64,000 nucleotides of DNA, from NCBI GenBank assembly GCA_024231975.1, contig JAAEQB010000034.1, positions 1 to 64,000 of the forward strand, read 5' to 3'. Numbering within the stretch: position 1 is the first letter of the stretch; every line of letters starts with the position of its first letter. Shown here piece by piece: positions 8,796-16,863 of this stretch. The notes below the pieces were generated by a model. That model worked only from the letters and a program-made list of their open reading frames with translations, was not told the origin of the DNA and searched no databases. This DNA is from Allobosea sp. (GTDB lineage: Bacteria; Pseudomonadota; Alphaproteobacteria; Rhizobiales; Beijerinckiaceae). The position numbers and the translations under genes are program-made.

Positions 8796-9685
8796 TGCTG
8801 ATTGCTCATGGTTCGACGGACATAGATGGCGCTGACGATGAAGAGCACGATGAACATCACCACGGCCTCGGCCGAGGCGTAGCCGAACCGGAGCTTCTGG
8901 AAGCCGTCGAAATAGATTGCCGTTGCCAGCACTTCCGAACTATGCGCCGGGCCGCCGCCGGTCATGACATAGACCGGGTCGAAGGCGCGGAAGGTCCAGA
9001 TCGAGTCGAGCAGCACGATCGTGGTGATGACGCCGCGCAGCTGCGGCAAGGTGATGTGCCAGAACTGCCGGAACAGCGAGGCACCGTCGATTTCGGCGGC
9101 TTCGTAGAGCTGCTTCGGGATCGCCTGCAGGCCGGCGAGCAGCATCACCATGAAGAACGGGAAGGCGCGCCAGACATTCATCGCCGTCACCGATCCCAGC
9201 GCTGTCGAGGGATCGCCGAGCCAGGAGATGGTGAAGTTGGCGTCGATGAAGCCGAGCGAGGCAAGCAGGCCGTTGAGCACGCCGAAGGGCTGCAGCATCA
9301 GCACCCAGATCATGCCCGCGACGGTCGGCGCCAGCAGCCAGGGCACGATCAGCAGGCCGCGCGCGATGGTCCGGAGGGCCGGGTCGAGATTCATGTTGAG
9401 CAGCAGCGCCAGGCCCAGCCCGATCACCAGGTGCAGCAGCACGCTGAAGAAGGTGAAGACGACCGTCTGCCAGAAGGCGCGCCAGAACAGCGGATCATTG
9501 GCGAGCGCGATGTAGTTGCCGAAGCCGACCCAGACCTCGCGCTGGAGGTTGCTGTCGTGGAAGCTCAGGCGGACCACGTCGATCAGCGGGTAGATCAGCA
9601 GTGCGACGAGGATCAGCAGGGACGGCCACAGAAAGGACGCGGCCAGGACTTCCTCGCGGTATTTGCGTTTGAGCGTCAGCAGCAT
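8792..9685 (-). CDS. carbohydrate ABC transporter permease (MalF type)
   Basis: 297 residues with a long first TM helix (FLWPSLLILVALLIYPLIDVV), further TM segments and the EAA loop LYEAAEIDGASLFRQFWHITLPQL. Inner-membrane partner of the MalG-type permease, with which it overlaps. It is separated from the upstream binding-protein gene by 193 bases that contain a palindromic repeat (9741-9850). Confidence 0.93.
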   Translation of the reverse strand: MLLTLKRKYREEVLAASFLWPSLLILVALLIYPLIDVVRLSFHDSNLQREVWVGFGNYIALANDPLFWRAFWQTVVFTFFSVLLHLVIGLGLALLLNMNLDPALRTIARGLLIVPWLLAPTVAGMIWVLMLQPFGVLNGLLASLGFIDANFTISWLGDPSTALGSVTAMNVWRAFPFFMVMLLAGLQAIPKQLYEAAEIDGASLFRQFWHITLPQLRGVITTIVLLDSIWTFRAFDPVYVMTGGGPAHSSEVLATAIYFDGFQKLRFGYASAEAVVMFIVLFIVSAIYVRRTMSNQQ

Positions 9686-9740
9686 GACTCGCCGATCGTT
9701 GCGGAAGGTCGGCTCATCGCCGGCCTGTCAGAAAATCGGG

Positions 9741-9850
9741 GTCATCCCGGACAAGCCGCGAAGCGGCGCCGATCCGGGATCCATACCGGAGCCTCACGGA
9801 CGAAGGCTCAGGCATGGGTCCCGGGTCTCCCTTCGGTCGCCCGGGACGAC
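9741..9850. repeat. palindromic intergenic repeat, family 2, copy A
   Basis: About 110 bases forming a long imperfect palindrome: GTCATCCCGG at the left pairs with CCGGGACGAC at the right, with GATCCGGGATCCAT and ATGGGTCCCGGGTC nested inside. It sits inside the ABC operon between the binding-protein gene and the first permease gene. A second copy is at 29484-29588. Confidence 0.85.
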
Positions 9851-9878
9851 TTGCATGTTCAATCCCGATGGGGCGGGA

Positions 9879-11159
9879 TCACTTGGCCGCGGTGAGGACC
9901 TTGTTCCACTCGGCCGCAGCGTCATCCAGTGCCTGCTTGGCGGTCTTCTTGCCTTGCACCGCGTTCTGGATCTCGGTGCTCATCACCTTGTTCATCTGCA
10001 CGGCGTTGGGCATCGACAGGAACGGCGACTGGGCGTTCGGCTGGGCCATCTGCGTGACGAAGGCCTGGAAGAGCTTGCGCTCCTTGAACCAGTCCTGGTT
10101 CGAGACGTCGGTACGGGCCGGGAAGCCGCCCGAACCCTTCGCCCACATCTCGATGCCCTTCGGGCCCGAGAGCCATTTCACGAAGGTCCAGGCCGCGTCC
10201 TTGTCCTGCGCCTGGCTGCTGATGGTGTTGAGCGAGCCGCGCACCATGGTGCCGGTGCTCTTGCCTTTCGGCAGCGGGGCGATGTCGTAGTTGAGGTTCG
10301 GGTTGAGCTGCTTCTGGATGGCGACGCCCCACGGCCCCTCGAACATCATCGCGACATTGCCGGAGGCGAAGTTGGCGCGCTTCTCCTTCTCGCCATTGCT
10401 CAGCACGCCCGGCACCGAGACTTTGTCCTTGTTGACCCGGTCGATGTACCACTCGATCGCGGCGACGCCCTCCGGGCTGTTGAACACGGCCTTGTTGGTC
10501 GCCGGATCCATCAGCGTCGCGCCGCCCTGCAGCAGCAGCGGATAGATGTCATAGGTCATGTTGGTCGGCGGCTCGGCCTGGAGCGTGCCGGTGACCGCGA
10601 ACTGGCGCTTGTCGGGATTGGTCAGCTTGCGCGAATACTCGGCGAACTCGTCCCAGGTCTTCGGCGGGCCGGAAAGGCCGGCGGCCTTGAACAGGTCGGT
10701 GTTCCAGAACAGCGCCACCGCGCCGCTTTCGATCGGCAGGTAGTACTGCTTGCCTTTCCACTTCGCGTGGAAGGTCTCCGGGATGTTCGAGAAGAACTCT
10801 TTCGGCTCCTTGGCGATGCGCTCGTCGAGCGGCTCGATCATGCCGAGATCGGCGAACTCGGCGACCCAGTCGACCTGGACAAGCAGCACGTCCGGCAGCT
10901 TCTTGGCCTGGTGCAGCACGATGGCGCGGTCGTGGAAGCCGGTGAAGGGCGAGTCGACCGGCGTCAGCTTGATGTCCGGATGGTCCTTCTCGAAGGCGGC
11001 CTTGAGCTCGCCCATGAACTTCTCGCCGACCTCGGTGCCCTTCCACTGGCCCCAGCGCACCTCCTTCTGCTGGGCGAGGGCGAGCGTCGGCAGGCTGATC
11101 GCCGAGGCGAGCGCCATCGCCGCGAGTGTCAGCAAGGAAGACCTGCGATGCTGATCCAT
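9879..11159 (-). CDS. ABC transporter sugar-binding protein (family 1)
   Basis: 426 residues from the ATG at 11159, which has a strong GGGAGGAAA RBS; the upstream in-frame ATG at 11234 lacks one. A signal peptide (LLTLAAMALASAISLPTLALAQQ) is followed by a periplasmic family 1 solute-binding fold (KEVRWGQWKGTEVGEKFMGELKAAFEKDHPDIKLTPV, FEGPWGVAIQK, PLPKGKSTGTMVRG). It delivers the sugar to the two permeases downstream. It follows the aldolase gene by 86 bases, linking uptake with catabolism. Confidence 0.93.
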   Translation of the reverse strand: MDQHRRSSLLTLAAMALASAISLPTLALAQQKEVRWGQWKGTEVGEKFMGELKAAFEKDHPDIKLTPVDSPFTGFHDRAIVLHQAKKLPDVLLVQVDWVAEFADLGMIEPLDERIAKEPKEFFSNIPETFHAKWKGKQYYLPIESGAVALFWNTDLFKAAGLSGPPKTWDEFAEYSRKLTNPDKRQFAVTGTLQAEPPTNMTYDIYPLLLQGGATLMDPATNKAVFNSPEGVAAIEWYIDRVNKDKVSVPGVLSNGEKEKRANFASGNVAMMFEGPWGVAIQKQLNPNLNYDIAPLPKGKSTGTMVRGSLNTISSQAQDKDAAWTFVKWLSGPKGIEMWAKGSGGFPARTDVSNQDWFKERKLFQAFVTQMAQPNAQSPFLSMPNAVQMNKVMSTEIQNAVQGKKTAKQALDDAAAEWNKVLTAAK

Positions 11160-11245
11160 ATGCGTTTCCTCCCGGTTGATTGTCGTTCTTGGGCTTGAGC
11201 GGCGCGTCCGTCGTTGCGGACGCGCCGTAGTCACGAAGGCAACTT

Positions 11246-12652
11246 TCAGGCCGCGCGCGCCTTGCGCAGAGCCTCGGGCACCGGCGGGGCGACCTTGACC
11301 AGCGTGGTGTTCTCGTCGACCAGCTTGCTCGTCCCGCCCACATTCATCCAGGTGAACATGTTGCGGAACATCTCCTGCAGCGAGGCCATGATCGCGGTCT
11401 CGGCCGCCTTCGGCATCTCCCAGAACGGCTTCTTCATCACCTTCCAGGACTTCTTGCGGGTGTTGTAGAAGAACTGCGCATCGGTCTCGCCCGCCCCCTT
11501 CTCTGAGAGGTGATTGGCGAAGGTGTATTCCTTGATCTGGTCCTTGATCGCCTGCGGCAGGGCCGGGTGATCGAAGATCAGGTTGTTGAAGCCGAGCGCG
11601 AGATGAACCTCGACCGCCTCCGCCTTCGGCAGCTTGGCGAGCTGCGTGCCGGGCAGGGTCGAGGCGCCGTGCTGGACCGCGCCCGCCATGTTGTAGTCCT
11701 TGCGGCAGATCGTCGAGATCGTCTTCAACAGATCGTAGTCGACATTGACCTCTGCGAGCGTGCCGTCCGGCAGCACCTTGCCGCCGTGATAGGTGCCGGA
11801 ATTGATCGAGATCTTGCTGACGATCGGCAGCCTGGCGCTGCGCTTGGCCATCTCGGCGAGATAGACCTTCATGAAGGCGCGCAGTTCTTCCGGTGTCGTG
11901 TTCTCATGGCCGACCTCGCCGATCTCGGCGCCGAGCGAGATCGAGACGCCCTTGGGCTCGATGCCGCGGACGAATTCGGTGAAGTGCGCGGTCAGCTCGG
12001 CATTGACGCGCTGCTGGTCCTCGACCGTCGCCAGCGACAGGTCGACCACCGTCGAGGCGTCGATGTCGATGCTGTACATGCCGGCCGCGATCTGCTCGCG
12101 CATGATGTTTTCGAGCTTGCGGACCTCGGCCTTCGGGTCGGCGAGATAGGCCTTGGCGTTGATCTGGTCGTGGTCGGCCTGGAGGAAGACCGGGCCGGTG
12201 TGGCCTTCGCGCAGCGCGGCAGCCAGCACCGCCGCGGCGTATTCCAACGGCGGCTGTTGGGCGTAGAGCGCTTCGCCCACCGCCTGCTCGAAGATGAACA
12301 GCTTGGAATCGAGCTCCTTGCCGGCGCGGAAGACGGCGCGGCAGGTGTGGTAGCTCCAGCCGCGCAGGTTCATCGCCGGCACGGTCTTGCCCGACCATTT
12401 GCCGGCGGCGCAGGCGAGATAGAGCTCCTGGATCGAGGCGGGCACGATGCCGGCGGCATGGGCGGCCTCGCGGATCGCCCAGATCGCCACGGCGCGCGCC
12501 TCAGGCTCTGCAAGGGCAGCAGTCTCGGCCCAGCGGTCGAGCATCGCATCCGGCGGGCGCTTGCTCTTGCTGAAGTCGGGCGAGGAGCCGGCGAGATCGA
12601 CGCCGATCGTCTTGAGGTCGTCGGTCAGCTCAGCGAGCGAGGCGCATGCCAT
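11246..12652 (-). CDS. class II fructose-bisphosphate-aldolase-like protein
   Basis: 468 residues, well above the 280-360 usual for class II FBA. A helical N-terminal part of about 140 residues precedes the TIM-barrel region. Candidate zinc and phosphate motifs are QADHDQ (His161), GAEIGEVGHE (241-250), INSGTYHGG (His289) and VQHGAST (326-332), followed by EVHLALGFNN. The family performs zinc-dependent retro-aldol cleavage of ketose (bis)phosphates to DHAP and an aldehyde. It lies between a YihV-like kinase and a sugar importer, so cleavage of the kinase product is the likely role. The exact substrate is not known. Confidence 0.82.
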   Translation of the reverse strand: MACASLAELTDDLKTIGVDLAGSSPDFSKSKRPPDAMLDRWAETAALAEPEARAVAIWAIREAAHAAGIVPASIQELYLACAAGKWSGKTVPAMNLRGWSYHTCRAVFRAGKELDSKLFIFEQAVGEALYAQQPPLEYAAAVLAAALREGHTGPVFLQADHDQINAKAYLADPKAEVRKLENIMREQIAAGMYSIDIDASTVVDLSLATVEDQQRVNAELTAHFTEFVRGIEPKGVSISLGAEIGEVGHENTTPEELRAFMKVYLAEMAKRSARLPIVSKISINSGTYHGGKVLPDGTLAEVNVDYDLLKTISTICRKDYNMAGAVQHGASTLPGTQLAKLPKAEAVEVHLALGFNNLIFDHPALPQAIKDQIKEYTFANHLSEKGAGETDAQFFYNTRKKSWKVMKKPFWEMPKAAETAIMASLQEMFRNMFTWMNVGGTSKLVDENTTLVKVAPPVPEALRKARAA

Positions 12653-12744
12653 GGGTCATACCTTCGAAAACGGCTTCGAAACGGACAGCGCCGGCGGTGT
12701 ATCCGGGCTTCCGGCGAGGCGGCTCGGAGGCCTGCCTCGTCACG

Positions 12745-12805
12745 TTCGCAATCAATGCATGGCGTTTTCGTTATCGCAAGTGATATTATCGTTTTCGCGC
12801 ATTGC
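12745..12805. promoter_or_regulatory. candidate DeoR operator upstream of the aldolase gene
   Basis: TTCGCAA (12745-12751) and two direct TTTTCG hexamers (12765-12770 and 12792-12797, 27 bases apart); the second runs into GCGCATTGC. The same words (TTTCGCAA twice, then GCGCATTGC) recur in the kinase/deoR divergent gap. DeoR-family repressors typically bind direct repeats. Regulatory role is inferred. Confidence 0.5.
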
Positions 12806-12843
12806 AGCATAAGCCATGTTGCAATGCGCAATCGGGTCGAACC

Positions 12844-13758
12844 TCAGTTCGGATGTGTTTCACCGGTCGCCAGCAGGGCCTGGACGGCAGCGCGATCGGG
12901 CATGCCGTCCCAGCCATTGGCGCGCTCGGCCTTGAGGGCCGCGACGGCGGCCGCCAGGCGTGCGGCCTCAACGGGGCTTTGCCCCTCGCACAGCCCGAGC
13001 GCGTAGGCGCCATGGAAGACGTCGCCGCAGCCGGTGGTGTCTTTCGCCGCGACCTTGAAGGCGGGAACGATGACGAGCTCGCCATCAATCAGCCAGAGGC
13101 TGCCGGCGCTACCGCGCGTCACGGCGAAGACTTTGCCGGATCCATCAGCGCAGCGCCGCAGCAGTTCCTCGGCCGGGCCGTCGCCGGCAAAATCGCGCAA
13201 GCCCTCGGCGGAGAAGACGATGTGATCGGCCTTGGCGATCAGGCGGCGGTTATCCTCCGGCGTGCCGCCATCGACATCGAGCACGCTGGGGATGCCGGCC
13301 GCATGGGCGCGATCGAGCACGATCGCCGCGCCGCCCGGCCAGCGCGTATCGGCCAGTACTGCGCCCGCTCCATCGAGCCCGCCTTGCGGCAACACGTTTG
13401 CATCCTGCGACAGGCTGCGCCTGTTCGAGACGATGCTGCGCTCGCCGCGCCTGTCGACCAGGACGATCGCCCGCAGCGTGCGCCCCTCCGGCAGGATGGC
13501 GACGCCGCTGCAGTCGACGCCGTGGCCGCGCAACAGCCGCAGGCCTGTTTCGCCGGCGGCGTCGGCGCCGACCCGGCCCCAATAGGCGGCCCGCCCGCCG
13601 AGATGGCAGATCGCCACCGCGGCCGTCGCGGCCGGCCCGCCGAAGCGCTCGACATAACCGAGCACGCCGGTCTTGATGCCGGCCGACGGCAGGGCCTCGA
13701 CCTCGAAGACCTCGTCCTGGACGAGGTTGCCGACACAGACGATCAGGCGGCCGCTCAT
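12844..13758 (-). CDS. PfkB-family sugar kinase, YihV-like
   Basis: 304-residue ribokinase-fold kinase. N-terminal substrate region with GGPAATAAVA (40-49) and GRVGADAAGE, then LADTRW (135-140), and the ATP/anion-hole motif DTTGCGDVFHGA (240-251) holding the catalytic Asp246. These stretches, including PAFKV before the DTTG motif, resemble E. coli sulfofructose kinase YihV as recalled, more than ribokinase or KdgK. With the aldolase, importer and divergent DeoR gene it should phosphorylate an incoming ketose. Sulfofructose is one possibility; another ketohexose is equally compatible with what is seen. Confidence 0.85.
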   Translation of the reverse strand: MSGRLIVCVGNLVQDEVFEVEALPSAGIKTGVLGYVERFGGPAATAAVAICHLGGRAAYWGRVGADAAGETGLRLLRGHGVDCSGVAILPEGRTLRAIVLVDRRGERSIVSNRRSLSQDANVLPQGGLDGAGAVLADTRWPGGAAIVLDRAHAAGIPSVLDVDGGTPEDNRRLIAKADHIVFSAEGLRDFAGDGPAEELLRRCADGSGKVFAVTRGSAGSLWLIDGELVIVPAFKVAAKDTTGCGDVFHGAYALGLCEGQSPVEAARLAAAVAALKAERANGWDGMPDRAAVQALLATGETHPN

Positions 13759-13890
13759 GCCCGTCCTCTGTCGCCGGGAAAGACGATCGATTCAATGAGG
13801 CGTATCCGCCGGCTTACTGGCCGCGTGGTCAGCATGTTTCGTCCCGCCGGATCTCGTTCTCTGTCGTGCCGGCAGGATCCGGTTGCGCGG

Positions 13891-13951
13891 CGAAAGCGAT
13901 GATGCCCAACGCTTTCACTTTCGCAACACCATTTTCGCAAACGCGCATTGC
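13891..13951. promoter_or_regulatory. candidate DeoR operator in the kinase/deoR divergent gap
   Basis: CGAAAGCG (13891-13898), CGCTTTC (13910-13916) and direct repeats TTTCGCAA at 13919-13926 and 13933-13940 (14 bases apart), followed by GCGCATTGCG. The motifs match those before the aldolase gene (12745-12805). Likely autoregulation plus control of the kinase; inferred. Confidence 0.55.
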
Positions 13952-14034
13952 GTGTAGAGAACTAGTGGTCGTAGAGACCTTCGACCGATGGGGTTATGAA
14001 GCCCGCCCGGATTCGGCTCTGAAGCAGGCCTGCC

Positions 14035-14805
14035 ATGGAACCGCTGAGCAAACGTCACGCCGACATTCTCGATATTCTCGGCAAGCGCGGCTATGTTGCG
14101 ATCGAGGAGATCGTCTCGGCCTTCAACGTCACGCCGCAGACGGTGCGGCGCGATCTGCAGGATCTCGCCGACCGCGGCCTGCTGCGACGCCATCACGGCG
14201 GAGCGAGCGCCAATCTCTCGACGGCGAACACCGACTACGGTCTTCGTGTCGTCGAGACGGCGGGCGAGAAGGCCGCGATGGCGCAGGCCGCCGCCGAATT
14301 GGTGACGCCGGGCACCTCGCTGTTCATGACGCCCGGCACGACGATGGATGCGCTCGCCAAGGCGATCGCCGAGCGCCGCCCGCGCGGCCTGCGCGTCGTT
14401 ACCAACAGCACTGCGGCCGCGGCGATCCTCGACAAATGCCCGGAGATCTCGATCCTGATCACCGGTGGCCACTGGCTCGGGCCGAACCGTGCCTGTGGCG
14501 GCATGCACGCCGCCGCCTTCATCGAGAACTACCGCTGCGACCTGCACATGACCAGCATCGGCGGCATCGACGCGGCCGGGAACCTGCTCGAATACCGTGA
14601 TGACGAGGCCGTGGTCGGGCGCACGATGCTGCGCAATGCCCGCCGCTCGGTCCTGCTCGCCGACCACACCAAGTTCAGCCGGGTGGCGATGTCGCGCCTG
14701 GCGCATCTCAGCGAGATCTCGACGCTGGTGACCGACCGTCAGCCGCCGGCCGCCACCGCGCAGATGATCCGTGATGCGCGCTGCGAACTGATCGTAGCCG
14801 GCTGA
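14035..14805 (+). CDS. DeoR-family transcriptional repressor
   Basis: 256 residues. N-terminal DeoR HTH (RHADILDILGKRGYVAIEEIVSAFNVTPQTVRRDLQDLADRGLLRRHHGGA) and C-terminal DeoRC sugar-phosphate sensor domain (TSLFMTPGTTMDALAKAI, VVTNSTAAAAIL, ITGGHWLGPNRACGG, SIGGID). The family is released from DNA by a phosphorylated sugar intermediate. Divergent from the PfkB kinase gene, with TTTCGCAA repeats in the shared gap, so it probably controls the kinase, aldolase and importer genes. Confidence 0.93.
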   Translation: MEPLSKRHADILDILGKRGYVAIEEIVSAFNVTPQTVRRDLQDLADRGLLRRHHGGASANLSTANTDYGLRVVETAGEKAAMAQAAAELVTPGTSLFMTPGTTMDALAKAIAERRPRGLRVVTNSTAAAAILDKCPEISILITGGHWLGPNRACGGMHAAAFIENYRCDLHMTSIGGIDAAGNLLEYRDDEAVVGRTMLRNARRSVLLADHTKFSRVAMSRLAHLSEISTLVTDRQPPAATAQMIRDARCELIVAG

Positions 14806-14945
14806 TCACGCAACGGTGAGCGCCGGCGCGTTGCGCGCCGCGGGGGCTGGCTCCTATCCTATGAGGAGGCCGCCCCGCGCCATATGGGCGTTTCCCGCCG
14901 CGGCCGCGTCAGTCGAAAAAATCCTATCATCGAAAGAGACACGTC

Positions 14946-15992
14946 ATGCGCTATCAAACGCTTGGCCAGACCGGCCTGCTCGTCTCCGAATTGTGCCTGG
15001 GCACCATGACCTTCGGGGGCGGTGACACCGGCATCTGGGGCAATATCGGCCGGCTCGACCAGCAGGAGGCCGATGGTTTGGTGAAGACCGCGCTCGATGC
15101 CGGCATCAACTTCATCGACACCGCCAATGTCTATGCCGAGGGCAATTCCGAGGTGATCACCGGCCAGGCCCTGCGCAATCTCGGCATCAAGCGCGACGAG
15201 GTCGTGGTCGCCACCAAGGTGTTCGGCCGGATGGGGCAGGGGCCGAACGGCTCCGGCGCCAGCCGCTACCACATCCTCGAACAGGCCAAGGCCAGCCTGA
15301 AGCGGCTCCAGCTCGACCATATCGACCTTTACCAGATCCACGCCTTCGACAGCGTCACGCCGATGGAGGAGACGCTTGAGGCGCTCGATGCGCTCGTCCG
15401 GCAGGGGCTGGTGCGCTATGTCGGCGTCTCGAACTGGGCGGCCTGGCAGGTCGCCAAGGCGCTCGGGATCTCAGAGCGGAAGCATCTCGCCCGCATCGCC
15501 TCGCTGCAGGCCTACTACACCATCGCCGGCCGTGACCTCGAGCGCGAGATCGCGCCGATGCTGCTGTCCGAGCGGGTCGGGCTGATGGTCTGGAGCCCGC
15601 TCGCCGGCGGCCTGCTCTCCGGCAAATACGACCGCCGCAACGAGCAGGGCGGCGAGGGCAGGCGGGCCAGCTTCGACTTCCCGCCGGTCGAGCGCGAGCG
15701 CGGCTATGACGTGATCGACGCGATGCGGCCGATCGCAGAGGCGCACAAGGCCTCGGTGGCACAGGTGGCGCTTGCCTGGCTGCTGCACCAGCCGGCCGTG
15801 ACCAGCGTGATCGTCGGCGCCAAGCGGCCGGAGCAGCTCGCGGAGAACATCGCCGCGAGCGAGATCACCTTCACTGCGCAAGAGCTGGCGAAGCTCGATG
15901 CCGTCAGCGCGCTGCCGAAGGAGTATCCGGGCTGGATGCTGGAGCGCCAGGGCGCCAACCGCAGCAAGCCAAATCCGCGCCGGGTGGGCTGA
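14946..15992 (+). CDS. aldo/keto reductase
   Basis: 348 residues, NAD(P)H-dependent TIM-barrel oxidoreductase. Catalytic tetrad visible as Asp and Tyr in FIDTANVYAEGNSE, Lys in VVVATKVFGRMG and His in LYQIHAFD; the C-terminal cofactor motif is TSVIVGAKRPEQLAENI. It lies 140 bases downstream of the DeoR gene on the same strand and may act on an aldehyde or sugar of the neighbouring pathway, though this is only proximity. Closest style is the YghZ/voltage-gated-channel-beta-like AKR group. Confidence 0.9.
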   Translation: MRYQTLGQTGLLVSELCLGTMTFGGGDTGIWGNIGRLDQQEADGLVKTALDAGINFIDTANVYAEGNSEVITGQALRNLGIKRDEVVVATKVFGRMGQGPNGSGASRYHILEQAKASLKRLQLDHIDLYQIHAFDSVTPMEETLEALDALVRQGLVRYVGVSNWAAWQVAKALGISERKHLARIASLQAYYTIAGRDLEREIAPMLLSERVGLMVWSPLAGGLLSGKYDRRNEQGGEGRRASFDFPPVERERGYDVIDAMRPIAEAHKASVAQVALAWLLHQPAVTSVIVGAKRPEQLAENIAASEITFTAQELAKLDAVSALPKEYPGWMLERQGANRSKPNPRRVG

Positions 15993-15996
15993 ACCC

Positions 15997-16488
15997 TCAG
16001 AAGCGGTCGCTGGCTTCGAGATAGAGGCTGGCGACCGCTTCGATGCCGGCCTGGTCGTCGGCGTCGAAACGGCCGGGCTCCGGGCTGTCGAGATCGATCA
16101 CGCCGATGACCTCGCCATCGCAGATCAGCGGCACGACCAGCTCCGAGCGCGAGGCGGCATCGCAGGCGATATGGCCGGGGAAGGCGTGCACGTCCTCGAC
16201 CAGGACGGATTCGCGCCGGGCCACCGCCGCGCCGCAGACGCCGCGCCCGACCGGGATGCGCACGCAGGCCGGCTTGCCCTGGAACGGCCCGAGCACTAGC
16301 TCGCCGCCGCGCATCAGGTAGAAGCCGGCCCAGTTCAGCCGCGGCATCGCATCATAGAGCAGGGCAGAGAGGTTGGCGGCGTTGGCGATCGCGTCGCGCT
16401 CGCCATGCAGCAGGCCTTCGAGCTGCTGGACGAGCTCCTTGTAGAAGCCCGGCTTGTCGCTGGCCGAGATCGTCGCCGCCTGGAACAT
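15997..16488 (-). CDS. GAF-domain free methionine-(R)-sulfoxide reductase
   Basis: 163 residues consisting of a single GAF domain. Three cysteines of the fRMsr family are in place: KPACVRI, GRGVCGAA and HIACDAAS, with SELVVPL and GVIDLDSPEPGRF following. The enzyme reduces free Met-R-sulfoxide using thioredoxin, in the cytoplasm. Convergent with the aldo/keto reductase gene 4 bases away. Length and Cys spacing fit the family well. Confidence 0.9.
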   Translation of the reverse strand: MFQAATISASDKPGFYKELVQQLEGLLHGERDAIANAANLSALLYDAMPRLNWAGFYLMRGGELVLGPFQGKPACVRIPVGRGVCGAAVARRESVLVEDVHAFPGHIACDAASRSELVVPLICDGEVIGVIDLDSPEPGRFDADDQAGIEAVASLYLEASDRF

Positions 16489-16863
16489 CGTCGCCTCCGT
16501 AAAGTCGAGGCTGGATATGCGCCGCCGGAGCGGATTTTGCGAGGGCTATTGCCGGCCGGAGGGCGGGGGGCAGCTGCGCGTCCAGAGCAGGAAGGCGGAG
16601 AGCCGCCGCAACTGCCGCCTGGCGAAATAGAGCACGTAGACCATCATGCGTCTCCAGATTGGGAGCCCACGACAGTCTCGTGGCGCTTTTAGCTTTGGTG
16701 ACGCGGTGCAAGCTGCTCCGGCAAATCCCGCGACCGGCCCGCATCGCTGCGGTCCGATATTCAGATCATTCGCAATCGCCGCCGCGGGGTCAATGAAACG
16801 GCTGTTCAAAGATTTGATGACAATTGGCGAAATCGTCCCCAGCGGCAGCCTGCCGAGGAACGT
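16489..16863. other. 375-base gap with at most one tiny ORF
   Basis: No conserved gene seen apart from the 33-codon ORF listed separately at 16546-16647. No strong hairpin or repeat was recognised in the rest. Confidence 0.5.
16546..16647 (-). CDS. possible 33-residue small protein
   Basis: Starts MMVYVLYFARRQLRRLSAFLL with GGAG about 4-7 bases before the tandem ATGs at 16647/16644. A short hydrophobic start followed by basic residues could suit a small membrane-associated protein. No homology is recognised and it may be chance; it lies in the upstream gap of the fRMsr gene. Confidence 0.25.
   Translation of the reverse strand: MMVYVLYFARRQLRRLSAFLLWTRSCPPPSGRQ

Noticed and set aside
12844..13758. 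Firm assignment of the kinase as sulfofructose kinase
   Set aside because: Motif resemblance is from memory, and isomerase, sulfoquinovosidase and sulfolactaldehyde genes are missing; kept as hypothesis only.
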